From UBA9715 sp964553375 (GTDB lineage Bacteria; Actinomycetota; Coriobacteriia; Coriobacteriales; Eggerthellaceae), in the NCBI GenBank assembly GCA_964553375.1, contig CAZKKN010000006.1, positions 1-57,762 on the forward strand: a stretch of DNA of 57,762 bases. Reading direction: 5' to 3'. The notes under the pieces were generated by a model, which saw nothing but the letters and a program-made list of their open reading frames with translations, did no database searches and had not been told where the DNA came from. The position numbers and the translations under genes are program-made. Below are positions 26,151-34,001 of the stretch, piece after piece. Position 1 is the stretch's first letter. Each line of letters begins with the position of its first letter.

Positions 26151-26564
26151 TTAACGCAGTTGCTCGTAGGAGCCGGAATTGCCGCCGGACCAGTGGATGA
26201 TGGGCTTATCGACCCGCTCGATGTAATACGGGCAGTGCTTCACCCCGGCAGGGATGAAGAGGATGGTGCTTTTGTCTATGGTCACCCATTCGTCGTCGAT
26301 CATGAAGCGCACCAGGCCGTTGAGGTTCTCCGGATCGGAGGGGTCGGACCCGGCGAAACCGAGATACTCGTCGAAATCGTGGGTGTGGGTGTCGGTATGC
26401 GGGTCGCCCGCACTGCAATACCACGTGATGGTGAAATAGGGCGCACCGGGCAGGACATCCCCGTTCAGAAGGAGGATATTACGACGGAAGGTCGTCCCGT
26501 CCTCGTTCAGTTGATGACTGTTCGGACGCACGAAATTCGATACATACTTCTCAAGATCAGCCAT
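26151..26564 (-). CDS. Small cupin-fold protein (cupin 2)
   Basis: A 137-residue cupin nearly parallel to cupin 1 in every motif: HTHDFDEYLGFAGSDPSDP, IDDEWVTIDKS, PAGVKHCPYYIERVDKP and HWSGGNSG. GAAAGGGGTGCTGCC precedes the ATG. It lies 95 bases upstream of cupin 1 on the same strand and the two are likely co-transcribed, arising by tandem duplication. It is divergent from the MFS gene at 26759, with the promoters in the 194-base space between. Confidence 0.85.
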   Translation of the reverse strand: MADLEKYVSNFVRPNSHQLNEDGTTFRRNILLLNGDVLPGAPYFTITWYCSAGDPHTDTHTHDFDEYLGFAGSDPSDPENLNGLVRFMIDDEWVTIDKSTILFIPAGVKHCPYYIERVDKPIIHWSGGNSGSYEQLR

Positions 26565-26758
26565 GGCAGCACCCCTTTCTTCGTGATGGTCTCACCCGTA
26601 TGGCCCGAAGGCTAAGCAGAATATAACGAGCAAGGGCACTGTCTTTCTATTGCTGAATCCACCAAAGATAGGCTTCTTTTTTCTCTCGATTAGCACCTAT
26701 CAGCCGCCCTGGCCCAAAAGTTATAGTGCACGGAGGCTAACATCGAAAAGGTGGGGAG

Positions 26759-27958
26759 ATGCAGGATAAGCTCTGGAACAAGCCCTTCGTGCTCTGTCTG
26801 GTGCTGCAGACTCTCTACATGCTGGCCTTCAACATGGTCACCCCGCTCATCGCCCAATACACTGTGCTCATAGGCGAGACCACGGCCACAGCTGGGCTCA
26901 TCGTGGGCATGTTCTCGTTTTGCGCCATGGTGTTCCGTCCCTTCGTGGGCTATGCCTCCGATGTGGCCAATCGCAAGTTCCTGCTCATGTTGGGACTCAT
27001 CATCGGGGCCATCGCCATGGTGGGCTACGGGATCTCCCAAACCGCCTGGATGCTCGTGATATTCCGCATCATGCACGCTCTGGCGCTTTCCATCCAAACC
27101 ACGGTCATCACGGTGATCGCCATAGATTTCATCCCCCACGACCGCATCGCCGAAGGGGTGGGGTATGTGGGCATCGCAGCGATGATCGGCATGTCCTTAG
27201 GCCCGGGCCTGGGCGTGATCCTGTCCCAATCCATCGCCCATCAGGTGGCGTTCTTCGCCGGCGCGGGGCTCATGCTCCTCACGGCGGTGGTGAGCATGCT
27301 CCTGCCCACCGTCCCGCAGCTGGCAACGACCCCTCAGAAGTTCTCGCTGCACAATATCATCGACATCAACGCCCTGCCGCTTTCCATCTCGGCTATGTCG
27401 TTCGCGTTCTGCGCGGGCCTGACCTCCAGCTTCATGGTGCTGATCGGCGAGCAGCGGGCCATCGCGGGCGTGGCGCTCTTCTTCTTCGTCTCTTCCATCG
27501 GCATGGTGATCGTGCGACCCATCGCCGGACGCATCACGGACAAGCGGGGACTCACGGGCATCGCCCTGGCGGGATTCGCCTCCGAGGGCCTTGCCATGAC
27601 CGCCCTCGCCTTCGCCGCCTCGCTTCCCTTGGTGCTCGTGGGGGCGTTCTTCCGGATCTTCGGCCAAGGAGCCGCCCAGTCATCCATCCAGGGAGAGATC
27701 CTCAAGAACACCCCGGATGAGCATCGCGGCATCGCCAGCTCCACGTTCTATCTGGGGATAGACGTGGGCCAGGGCCTGGGGGCCATGATAGGCGGCGCCA
27801 TTGCGGATGCCTTCGGCTATACCGCAGCCTACCTCTCCGGGCCCTGCATGCTGGCTGTGGGCTTTTTGGGATTCATATGGTGGAAGCTACGGGACAGGAA
27901 GCCCGTTGCCGATAAAGCAAGTTGCTACCCAGCTATAGAAAGCGAGGAAAGCCGATGA
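26759..27958 (+). CDS. MFS transporter
   Basis: A 399-residue major facilitator with 12 predicted helices. FVGYASDVANRKFLLMLGL is the loop 2-3 motif (G-x3-D-x2-x-R-K), RPIAGRITDKRGLTGIAL the matching one of the second half. It resembles drug/organic-acid MFS carriers without an assigned substrate. The last four bases overlap the next gene's start (ATGA), so carrier and flavoprotein are made together; I infer that it imports the flavoprotein's substrate or exports its product. AAAGGTGG lies just before the ATG. Confidence 0.88.
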   Translation: MQDKLWNKPFVLCLVLQTLYMLAFNMVTPLIAQYTVLIGETTATAGLIVGMFSFCAMVFRPFVGYASDVANRKFLLMLGLIIGAIAMVGYGISQTAWMLVIFRIMHALALSIQTTVITVIAIDFIPHDRIAEGVGYVGIAAMIGMSLGPGLGVILSQSIAHQVAFFAGAGLMLLTAVVSMLLPTVPQLATTPQKFSLHNIIDINALPLSISAMSFAFCAGLTSSFMVLIGEQRAIAGVALFFFVSSIGMVIVRPIAGRITDKRGLTGIALAGFASEGLAMTALAFAASLPLVLVGAFFRIFGQGAAQSSIQGEILKNTPDEHRGIASSTFYLGIDVGQGLGAMIGGAIADAFGYTAAYLSGPCMLAVGFLGFIWWKLRDRKPVADKASCYPAIESEESR

Positions 27959-29910
27959 GCGAATTCAAGCACGTGTTCACTCCGTTCACGTTCGGCCCGG
28001 TCACGGTTAAAAACCGCATCGAGATGGCGCCCACAGGCTACAACATGGGTCTTTATGACGGCGAAGGCACCGAGGCCATGGTTGCTTACTATGAGAAACT
28101 TGCCCAAAGCGGCGCCGCCATCATCACCATAGGGGAAACGCCAATAGATTTCGGCTACTCCAACACCTTCCGTCCGTGTTTGAACCTGGGCTCCGATGAC
28201 GCCATCCACTACCTGTTCCGGGTCAATGAAGCGGTGGCCCGCTACGGCGCCAAGCTGTCCATAGAGATCCAGCACGGCGGGCGCTCCATCCGCTCCCGCG
28301 ATGAGAACATCGCGCCTTCGGCCATACACGATTCCAACGAGCGCGCCGCCGCCAAAGCCGAGGGCCGTCCGCTCAAGAAGATCATCGAGATGGACCAGGC
28401 TATGATAGACGAGGTGAAGGAGAACTTCGCCAACGCATTTTTGCGCTGCAAGAAGGCGGGCATGGAGATGGCCATGCTGCATGGGGCCCACGGCCACCTG
28501 ATCGCCCAATTCCTCTCGCCCTATTGCAACCACCGCACCGATGCCTACGGCGGTTCCTTGGAGAACCGGGCCCGTTTCGCCATAGAGGTGCTGGATGCCA
28601 TCCGAGCCAAGGTGGGCTACGACTTCGCCATCGAATACCGCATCAGCGCCGATGAGCTGGTGGAAGGCGGCATGCGCCCCGAAGAGACCATAGAGTTCGT
28701 GAAGATGATCGAGGATAAGATCGACCTGCTCCATGTCTCGGCGGGTATGTGCAGCTCCGACAACACCATGCGGTACATGATCCAGCCCATGTACATGCCC
28801 CATTGCATCAATGTGCACTATGCCGAGCAGTTCAAGAAGGCGCTTTCGGTGCCCGTGGTGGCTGTGGGCTCCATCACCACCATGGAGGAAGCCGAGGAGA
28901 TAATCGCCTCCGGTCAGGCCGATATGGTGGCCATGGCCCGCGCCATCATGGCCGGCGAGAACACGGTGAACAACGCCAAATACGGCAAAACCGAGGATAC
29001 CCGTCCCTGCCTACGCTGCTGGACGTGCAACAAGCACTCCGGCATGGGGGTCCCGGTGCGCTGCGCCGTCAATCCGAAGCTTGGCAAGGAAGCCATGCTC
29101 GCCCGCATCCCCAAGACGGCCGACGCGGAGCGCATCGTCATCGTGGGCGGCGGCCCGGCCGGCATGCAGACCGCTCTGTCTGCCGCTGAGCGCGGCTGCT
29201 CCTCGGTCATCTTGGAGCGTGACGGAGCCTTGGGCGGCAAGCTCATCTTGGCTGCGGGGGTGGAATACAAGCAGGACATCCGCCGGTACTTGGAGTGGAT
29301 GCGCGCCCAAGTGGAGAAAAACGACCTGATCGAGGTGCGGCTGAACACCGAGGCGACCGAAGAACTCATCGGTGAGCTGAACCCTGATGCCCTGGTCATA
29401 GCGGCTGGCGCCGAACCGGTGATCCCCCAAGTGCCTGGTCAGGAATTGAATAACGTTATCTGGTTCGGCGATGTGGATACCGGCAAAGCCCAGGTAGGTC
29501 AGAAGGTGCTTCTCATAGGCGGTGGCCCAAGCGGGGCTGAGACCGCCCTGCAGCTGGCCCGCGACGGCAAATCCGTGGTGCTGGTTGACCACAACCCGGG
29601 GCCTGCCGTGAAGGCCCGCTGGGTTAAGTGCCTCGATAGGGAGCTGCTGGATAACGGCGTGGAGTTCCGCTTCGATTCCACCCTCTCCCAAGTGACCGAG
29701 AAAGGCGCGATCATCACGAATCGCTCCTGGAAGGACGAGGAGATAGAAGCCGATACCATCATCCTGTCCCTTGGTTTCCGTCCCAACAAGGCGACAGCCG
29801 AGCGGTTCAGCGACCTCGTCACCGATACCTATGTGATCGGTGACTGCAAGAAGGTGAACAGCGTTATGCAGGCGGTCCACGACGGATTCAATGTGGCAAG
29901 CCTGCTGTAA
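27955..29910 (+). CDS. FadH/Old Yellow Enzyme-type flavin oxidoreductase with Fe-S cluster
   Basis: A 651-residue enzyme built like 2,4-dienoyl-CoA reductase. The N-terminal FMN TIM barrel (residues 1-340) has IEIQHGGRS, GAHGHLIAQFLSP and YGGSLENRARF. The Cys block CLRCWTCNK with a later C about 11 residues on (VPVRCAVNP) binds a [4Fe-4S] cluster. FAD (VIVGGGPAGMQTALSAAERG) and NAD(P) (VLLIGGGPSGAETALQLARDG, cited by its start VLLIGGGPSGAE) Rossmann folds follow. Such enzymes reduce enoyl or enone C=C bonds. The ATGA overlap with the MFS gene and the cupin gene 32 bases downstream point to a small catabolic operon for an unsaturated or aromatic-derived compound. Confidence 0.92.
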   Translation: MSEFKHVFTPFTFGPVTVKNRIEMAPTGYNMGLYDGEGTEAMVAYYEKLAQSGAAIITIGETPIDFGYSNTFRPCLNLGSDDAIHYLFRVNEAVARYGAKLSIEIQHGGRSIRSRDENIAPSAIHDSNERAAAKAEGRPLKKIIEMDQAMIDEVKENFANAFLRCKKAGMEMAMLHGAHGHLIAQFLSPYCNHRTDAYGGSLENRARFAIEVLDAIRAKVGYDFAIEYRISADELVEGGMRPEETIEFVKMIEDKIDLLHVSAGMCSSDNTMRYMIQPMYMPHCINVHYAEQFKKALSVPVVAVGSITTMEEAEEIIASGQADMVAMARAIMAGENTVNNAKYGKTEDTRPCLRCWTCNKHSGMGVPVRCAVNPKLGKEAMLARIPKTADAERIVIVGGGPAGMQTALSAAERGCSSVILERDGALGGKLILAAGVEYKQDIRRYLEWMRAQVEKNDLIEVRLNTEATEELIGELNPDALVIAAGAEPVIPQVPGQELNNVIWFGDVDTGKAQVGQKVLLIGGGPSGAETALQLARDGKSVVLVDHNPGPAVKARWVKCLDRELLDNGVEFRFDSTLSQVTEKGAIITNRSWKDEEIEADTIILSLGFRPNKATAERFSDLVTDTYVIGDCKKVNSVMQAVHDGFNVASLL

Positions 29911-29942
29911 CACCCCATAACCCACTGAAGGAAGGAGCGATC

Positions 29943-30470
29943 ATGGCAGAGCAGGATTTCGTGATGGACAACGGGGGCGAATACGGCAAGTACATCCTCC
30001 AGGACCTGAAGCTCCCGGCGATCCATGCCACCCCGGAGGCCATCGCCAAATACGAGGCCGCCGGCCGCAAGCGCATCCACTGGATGGATGGCAACGTGAT
30101 GCCCGGGGGTATCCAGATAAACACGGCTTGGTATTACGAACCCAACCACGAGTTCATGGACCGTTGGGCCGAAGAGGAAGGGCCAACGGGCACCATCGGC
30201 AAGCCCCATGTCCATGAGGTGGATGAGCTGCTCTGCTTCTACGGCTCGGATCCGTATGACCCTTACAACCTGTGCGGTGAGGTGGAGATCTGGATAGAAG
30301 GCGAGCGCCACCTGCTCACCAAGAGCTCTCTGATCTTCCTTCCGGCGGGCGTGTCCCACTTACCGCTCTACGTTAACAAGGTGGAGCGCCCCATCTTCCA
30401 TTTCTCGCTGCTCTTGAACGACGAATACAAGTTCGCCTGCGCAAACGGCGAGATCTTCGAGGCCAAGTGA
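29943..30470 (+). CDS. Cupin-fold protein (cupin 3)
   Basis: A 175-residue relative of the two minus-strand cupins, with about 35 extra N-terminal residues. The metal motifs are altered: HVHEVDELLCFYGSDPYDP keeps His, His and Glu; PAGVSHLPLYVNKVERPIFH follows. AAGGAAGGAGCG precedes the ATG. It is the last gene of the MFS-flavoprotein-cupin unit, ended by a terminator at 30498. Its fixed association with the flavoprotein suggests action on the same compound (for example isomerisation or sensing), but this is inference. Confidence 0.85.
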   Translation: MAEQDFVMDNGGEYGKYILQDLKLPAIHATPEAIAKYEAAGRKRIHWMDGNVMPGGIQINTAWYYEPNHEFMDRWAEEEGPTGTIGKPHVHEVDELLCFYGSDPYDPYNLCGEVEIWIEGERHLLTKSSLIFLPAGVSHLPLYVNKVERPIFHFSLLLNDEYKFACANGEIFEAK

Positions 30471-30497
30471 TCCGGCCGTTCCAAGAGGGTCTTGAAA

Positions 30498-30526
30498 GGG
30501 GCTGCCTATCCGGGCAGCCCCTTTTT
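30498..30526. terminator. Bidirectional terminator between cupin 3 and the PucR-type gene
   Basis: GGGGCTGCC and GGCAGCCCC form a perfect 9-bp stem with a 6-base loop, followed by TTTTT on the + strand. It touches the end of the minus-strand regulator gene. Confidence 0.85.
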
Positions 30527-32220
30527 CATCGGGCGCTCTGAGAGAAGTAGTGGACGAAGTCCAGGTAGAGGCGATGCCTTACCATAGGCGGGTCCAAAGA
30601 GACATCGAAGCGCTTCTCGAACTTGTTGATGTGATAAACCACCGTGTTGCGGTGCATATTGAGCTTCTTGGCCACCTCGGTGGCATTGCATTCTGCGCAC
30701 AGATACTCCCAAAGCAGCTTGGTGAACTCACCGCTCTGCTTGCGGTCCTCTTCGCTTAAAAGCGCCACGATGCTGTTGGCGAAGATGATGCGATACATCT
30801 CCGGGTCGATGCTTCCGTCCACCAAGATGAACTGCAAGGTGTGCTCGAAGGGGATGATGGGGAAATTCCCTTCGCCATCGTAGCCATCGGGGTATTGGGC
30901 CTTCAGCTGCCGCTCGCAGCGGAAGGCGGCATCGGTTTGCTGATAGGCGAAGGCGATATCCTGGATGGAGCGGAAAGGTTGGGAGAGCGCACAGGCGAGG
31001 CCATAGGGCTCATACATCGCCGTGCGCGTGCGATTCAGCGTCTTCTTCAAGGAGATGCCTGCCAGGTTGTTGGTGGGCGAGCAGATGAGCACGATGAGGT
31101 CGTCGTGGTACATGAACGGGTAGCAGTGGTTGGGGAACAGGTCGTTGGCCGAGGTCAGGGCCTCACGGCTTTGATCATAGGAAAGCTCGTAGTCTATGTG
31201 ATAGCGCGCCAGGCGGAAGCAATTGGTCTCGGGGATCAATGTCTCTTCCAGCTGGGTGTTGATATAACGGGAGCTCATCACCTTCTTCTCTATCATCCCG
31301 ATGAGCACCTTGTGGCATGAGCTTTCCACCTCCAGATGGCTGTTCCAGAACTCCGTGCAAAGGGCGGTGAAGTAGGCGGCCATGATGGCGAAGAAATCCT
31401 TGAGCGCCTCTATGCCCTCGGTCTGCTTGGTCACCATGGTCAGATGGAAGACGTAGGCCCCATCGATGAAAAGCGGCTTGTGGATGCTGTAATAGGGGCA
31501 GAGGTCATTGGGTGCGCAAACGACGATGGAGCTTCGCGGGCCCACCTTCGAGAGCACCTCCTTGCGCAGAAACGAGATCATCTCCTTTCTGTAGCAGCCC
31601 TCTTCCACCAAAGCCTCGTATTGGGTTGAGGGAGCGGGTACGTTCTTCGAATAGGCGATGAGGTTGAAGCCCGTATCCGTTATGCAGAGGAATTCCGGAG
31701 CGAAGCGGAAACCGGCATTGGCCATCTTTTGAAGGCGGCCCCGTTGGCCCCGTTTATCGCCGGAGTAGGCGATGTGCCCCAGCTCCATCTCCCAAAGCCA
31801 AAGGGCCAAGAAGAGCCCTTGGATCTGCTTCACGTAATAGAGGTATTCCTTCTCTTGGCGGACCACCACAGACCGGGCAGGGAGCCCTTCGGGAACAGAA
31901 CCGTCCTGGGAACACACCACGATCAACGAGCCTAAGGGGAGGTTCACCTCGGATAGGAAATCCTCAACGTATTCGGCTGGGCAGATGAAGATGAGGTTCT
32001 TTTGGAAGGTGGTGTCGTCCTCGGTGGAGGGATCGGTGGCATCCACCGCCCAACGAAACGACCCCTCCAGCCGCTCCGGTGCCGCTATAAACTCGCAGGA
32101 GCGCAGGTGAGCCAGGAGCATCCGGTAGGTGACGGAGCTCGTCTTCGCCATTTGATGCAGTGGGATGGTGCGCTCGGGATCGGACATTTCGGACGCACGG
32201 ATCCTGTCTTCACCAGTCAT
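30526..32220 (-). CDS. PucR/CdaR-type transcriptional regulator
   Basis: A 564-residue protein whose only clear domain is the C-terminal PucR/CdaR helix-turn-helix: LLWEYLCAECNATEVAKKLN then MHRNTVVYHINKFEKRFDVSL, cited here as MHRNTVVYHIN (about residue 520). The middle has a degenerate GGDEF-like region (YHIDYELSYDQSREAL) as in CdaR proteins, and the N-terminal half is an unassigned sensor. TTG/ATG choices upstream are rejected; ATG 32220 has AAGGGGGGATC before it. It lies between two catabolic blocks and divergent from the MFS-Mo-enzyme run, so it probably controls that run in response to its substrate. Confidence 0.82.
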   Translation of the reverse strand: MTGEDRIRASEMSDPERTIPLHQMAKTSSVTYRMLLAHLRSCEFIAAPERLEGSFRWAVDATDPSTEDDTTFQKNLIFICPAEYVEDFLSEVNLPLGSLIVVCSQDGSVPEGLPARSVVVRQEKEYLYYVKQIQGLFLALWLWEMELGHIAYSGDKRGQRGRLQKMANAGFRFAPEFLCITDTGFNLIAYSKNVPAPSTQYEALVEEGCYRKEMISFLRKEVLSKVGPRSSIVVCAPNDLCPYYSIHKPLFIDGAYVFHLTMVTKQTEGIEALKDFFAIMAAYFTALCTEFWNSHLEVESSCHKVLIGMIEKKVMSSRYINTQLEETLIPETNCFRLARYHIDYELSYDQSREALTSANDLFPNHCYPFMYHDDLIVLICSPTNNLAGISLKKTLNRTRTAMYEPYGLACALSQPFRSIQDIAFAYQQTDAAFRCERQLKAQYPDGYDGEGNFPIIPFEHTLQFILVDGSIDPEMYRIIFANSIVALLSEEDRKQSGEFTKLLWEYLCAECNATEVAKKLNMHRNTVVYHINKFEKRFDVSLDPPMVRHRLYLDFVHYFSQSAR

Positions 32221-32589
32221 GCCTGATCCCCCCTTGAACCGAAGCTGTCTGGATTGAACTCGCTTTCCATGGTAAACGAAATCCCCGCTTTGGCAATAAG
32301 CCACGGGCGCCGCAAAGGGTCCATGCCGCGCTCAAAGGCGGGTTTTTGCCTGGTCTTGCGTAGAGCTGACCAGGGGTTATAGATGTCTATTGTGGGAATC
32401 ATGCAATTGGGGGCTCACCTTTTGGATGATTCATCAATATCCCCATTTGTGCCTTTTTCGTAGCATGAAGCTAGTTGTCAGAGGATGCATGCAATCAATC
32501 GAAGCCACTGATGATGCATCGCGTTTCGATGCCCGACTTAGATTGCTTCTCGATGCGATTGGCGATCGAAACCATAAGGAGGGACATAC
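32221..32589. promoter_or_regulatory. Divergent control region with a CGATGC dyad
   Basis: A 369-base region between the PucR-type gene and the MFS gene. It carries the dyad GCATCG-CGTTT-CGATGC at 32516-32532, another CGATGC at 32551-32556 and CGATCG at 32563-32568. The position fits operators for the regulator. The MFS gene's ribosome site AAGGAGGG is at 32577. Confidence 0.45.
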
Positions 32590-33948
32590 ATGCAGAAAGT
32601 CACCGTCTCCCAGATCCTCGAACAACCAGGCGGACTCGCCTTCTCTATCCGGATGCTCGTCTTCGTGGGCCTTGCCATGGTCTTTGACGGCTTCGACTTC
32701 ATGATCGTCTCGTTCACCATGCCCCAGATCGCCGCAGAGATGGAGCTCGGCCTCATCGCTACCGGCAGCCTTGCCTCCTTCAGCCTCATCGGCATGCTCG
32801 TGGGAGGCTTCTTCTCGGGGTATCTGGCCGATCGCTTCGGCCGCAAGCATGTGCTCAACATCTCCGTGATGATCTATTCCATCCTCACGGTGCCCATCTT
32901 CTTCATAAACAGCTACGACCTCTTCGCCCTCTGCCGCATCTTCTCAGGCGTAGGCGTTGGGGCGGTCATTCCCCTTTGCGTCACCTTGGTGTCGGAGTAC
33001 GCGCCGAAGAACCACCGGGGCGCTTTCGTCACGTTGACCAAGATGTTCATGATGCTCGGCTGGGTTTTGGCCGGCCTTGTGGCCATGTACGTGGTGCCGC
33101 AGTTCGGATGGCGCTTCTGCTATCTCATCGGCGGGTTCCCGTTCCTCTACGGCATCGCCATGTATTTCCTCATCCCCGAGTCGGTGCAGTGGCTCATGCG
33201 CAAAGGACGGGTGGATGAGGCTATGAAGATCATCAATCGCATCAATTCCCGCTTCAAGGATCCGCGTCCCGGCGGCTATAAGCCCGAAGACATCGAGGTC
33301 ACGCCAGCCGAGACCAAAGGTCAGCTGCGCGTTTTGCTCTCCAAGCGCTATCGCCGGGTGACCATCGGCATCTGGCTTGTGGCATTCACCACCTGCGCCC
33401 TTTCCTACGGGCTTACCAACTGGCTTCCCACGGTGCTCATCAACAGCGGCTATACCATCGAATCGAGCTATGGCCTCACCACGCTCATGAATGCCCTGGG
33501 CTGCCTCGGCGCCATGTGCGCCGGATTCGTGGCCGATCGCATCGGGCGCATCCGGAGCACGTACCTGGCCATTGCCCTCGCGGCGCTCTCCGTGGTGGTT
33601 ACGGCCTTCTTGGGGCTTGGCGCCGGCATGATGATCCCTGCGGTCATATTCATGGGTTTCGCCATCAATTACGCCTACACCACACCCCAGCCCATCACCA
33701 TCGAGGCCTATCCGACCGAGATCCGTGCCACCGGCCAAGCCTGCGTGACCACGGTGGCTCGCATCGGCGGCCTCATCATCCCCATCATCATCGGCGGTGC
33801 GCTCCAGTCGGGATCGACCTTCGCCACAGTGCTTCTGGTGTTCTTGATCCCCTTGGCCCTGGCCGCCGTCTTCACCAAGTTCCTCATCAGGGATGAGACC
33901 AAAGGCACCACCATTGAGGAACTCGACACGGGTACCTACAAAAGCTGA
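32590..33948 (+). CDS. MFS transporter, aromatic acid:H+ symporter (AAHS)-like
   Basis: A 452-residue, 12-helix carrier. Helix 1 has DGFDFMIVSFTMPQI, the DGFD-type signature of aromatic-acid symporters such as PcaK/BenK; the loop SGYLADRFGRKHVL follows. In the second half GFVADRIGRIRS recurs and YPTEIRATGQA stands near helix 11. It is the first gene of the Mo-enzyme run, so I infer uptake of the run's substrate, plausibly a hydroxylated aromatic acid. The related carrier at 51918 sits at the second Mo-enzyme locus. Confidence 0.88.
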   Translation: MQKVTVSQILEQPGGLAFSIRMLVFVGLAMVFDGFDFMIVSFTMPQIAAEMELGLIATGSLASFSLIGMLVGGFFSGYLADRFGRKHVLNISVMIYSILTVPIFFINSYDLFALCRIFSGVGVGAVIPLCVTLVSEYAPKNHRGAFVTLTKMFMMLGWVLAGLVAMYVVPQFGWRFCYLIGGFPFLYGIAMYFLIPESVQWLMRKGRVDEAMKIINRINSRFKDPRPGGYKPEDIEVTPAETKGQLRVLLSKRYRRVTIGIWLVAFTTCALSYGLTNWLPTVLINSGYTIESSYGLTTLMNALGCLGAMCAGFVADRIGRIRSTYLAIALAALSVVVTAFLGLGAGMMIPAVIFMGFAINYAYTTPQPITIEAYPTEIRATGQACVTTVARIGGLIIPIIIGGALQSGSTFATVLLVFLIPLALAAVFTKFLIRDETKGTTIEELDTGTYKS

Positions 33949-34001
33949 ATGCTTTTTCTAGGGACAGAAGGAAACGCAGGAGAAAAGAGAGGAGAAAACG
34001 T

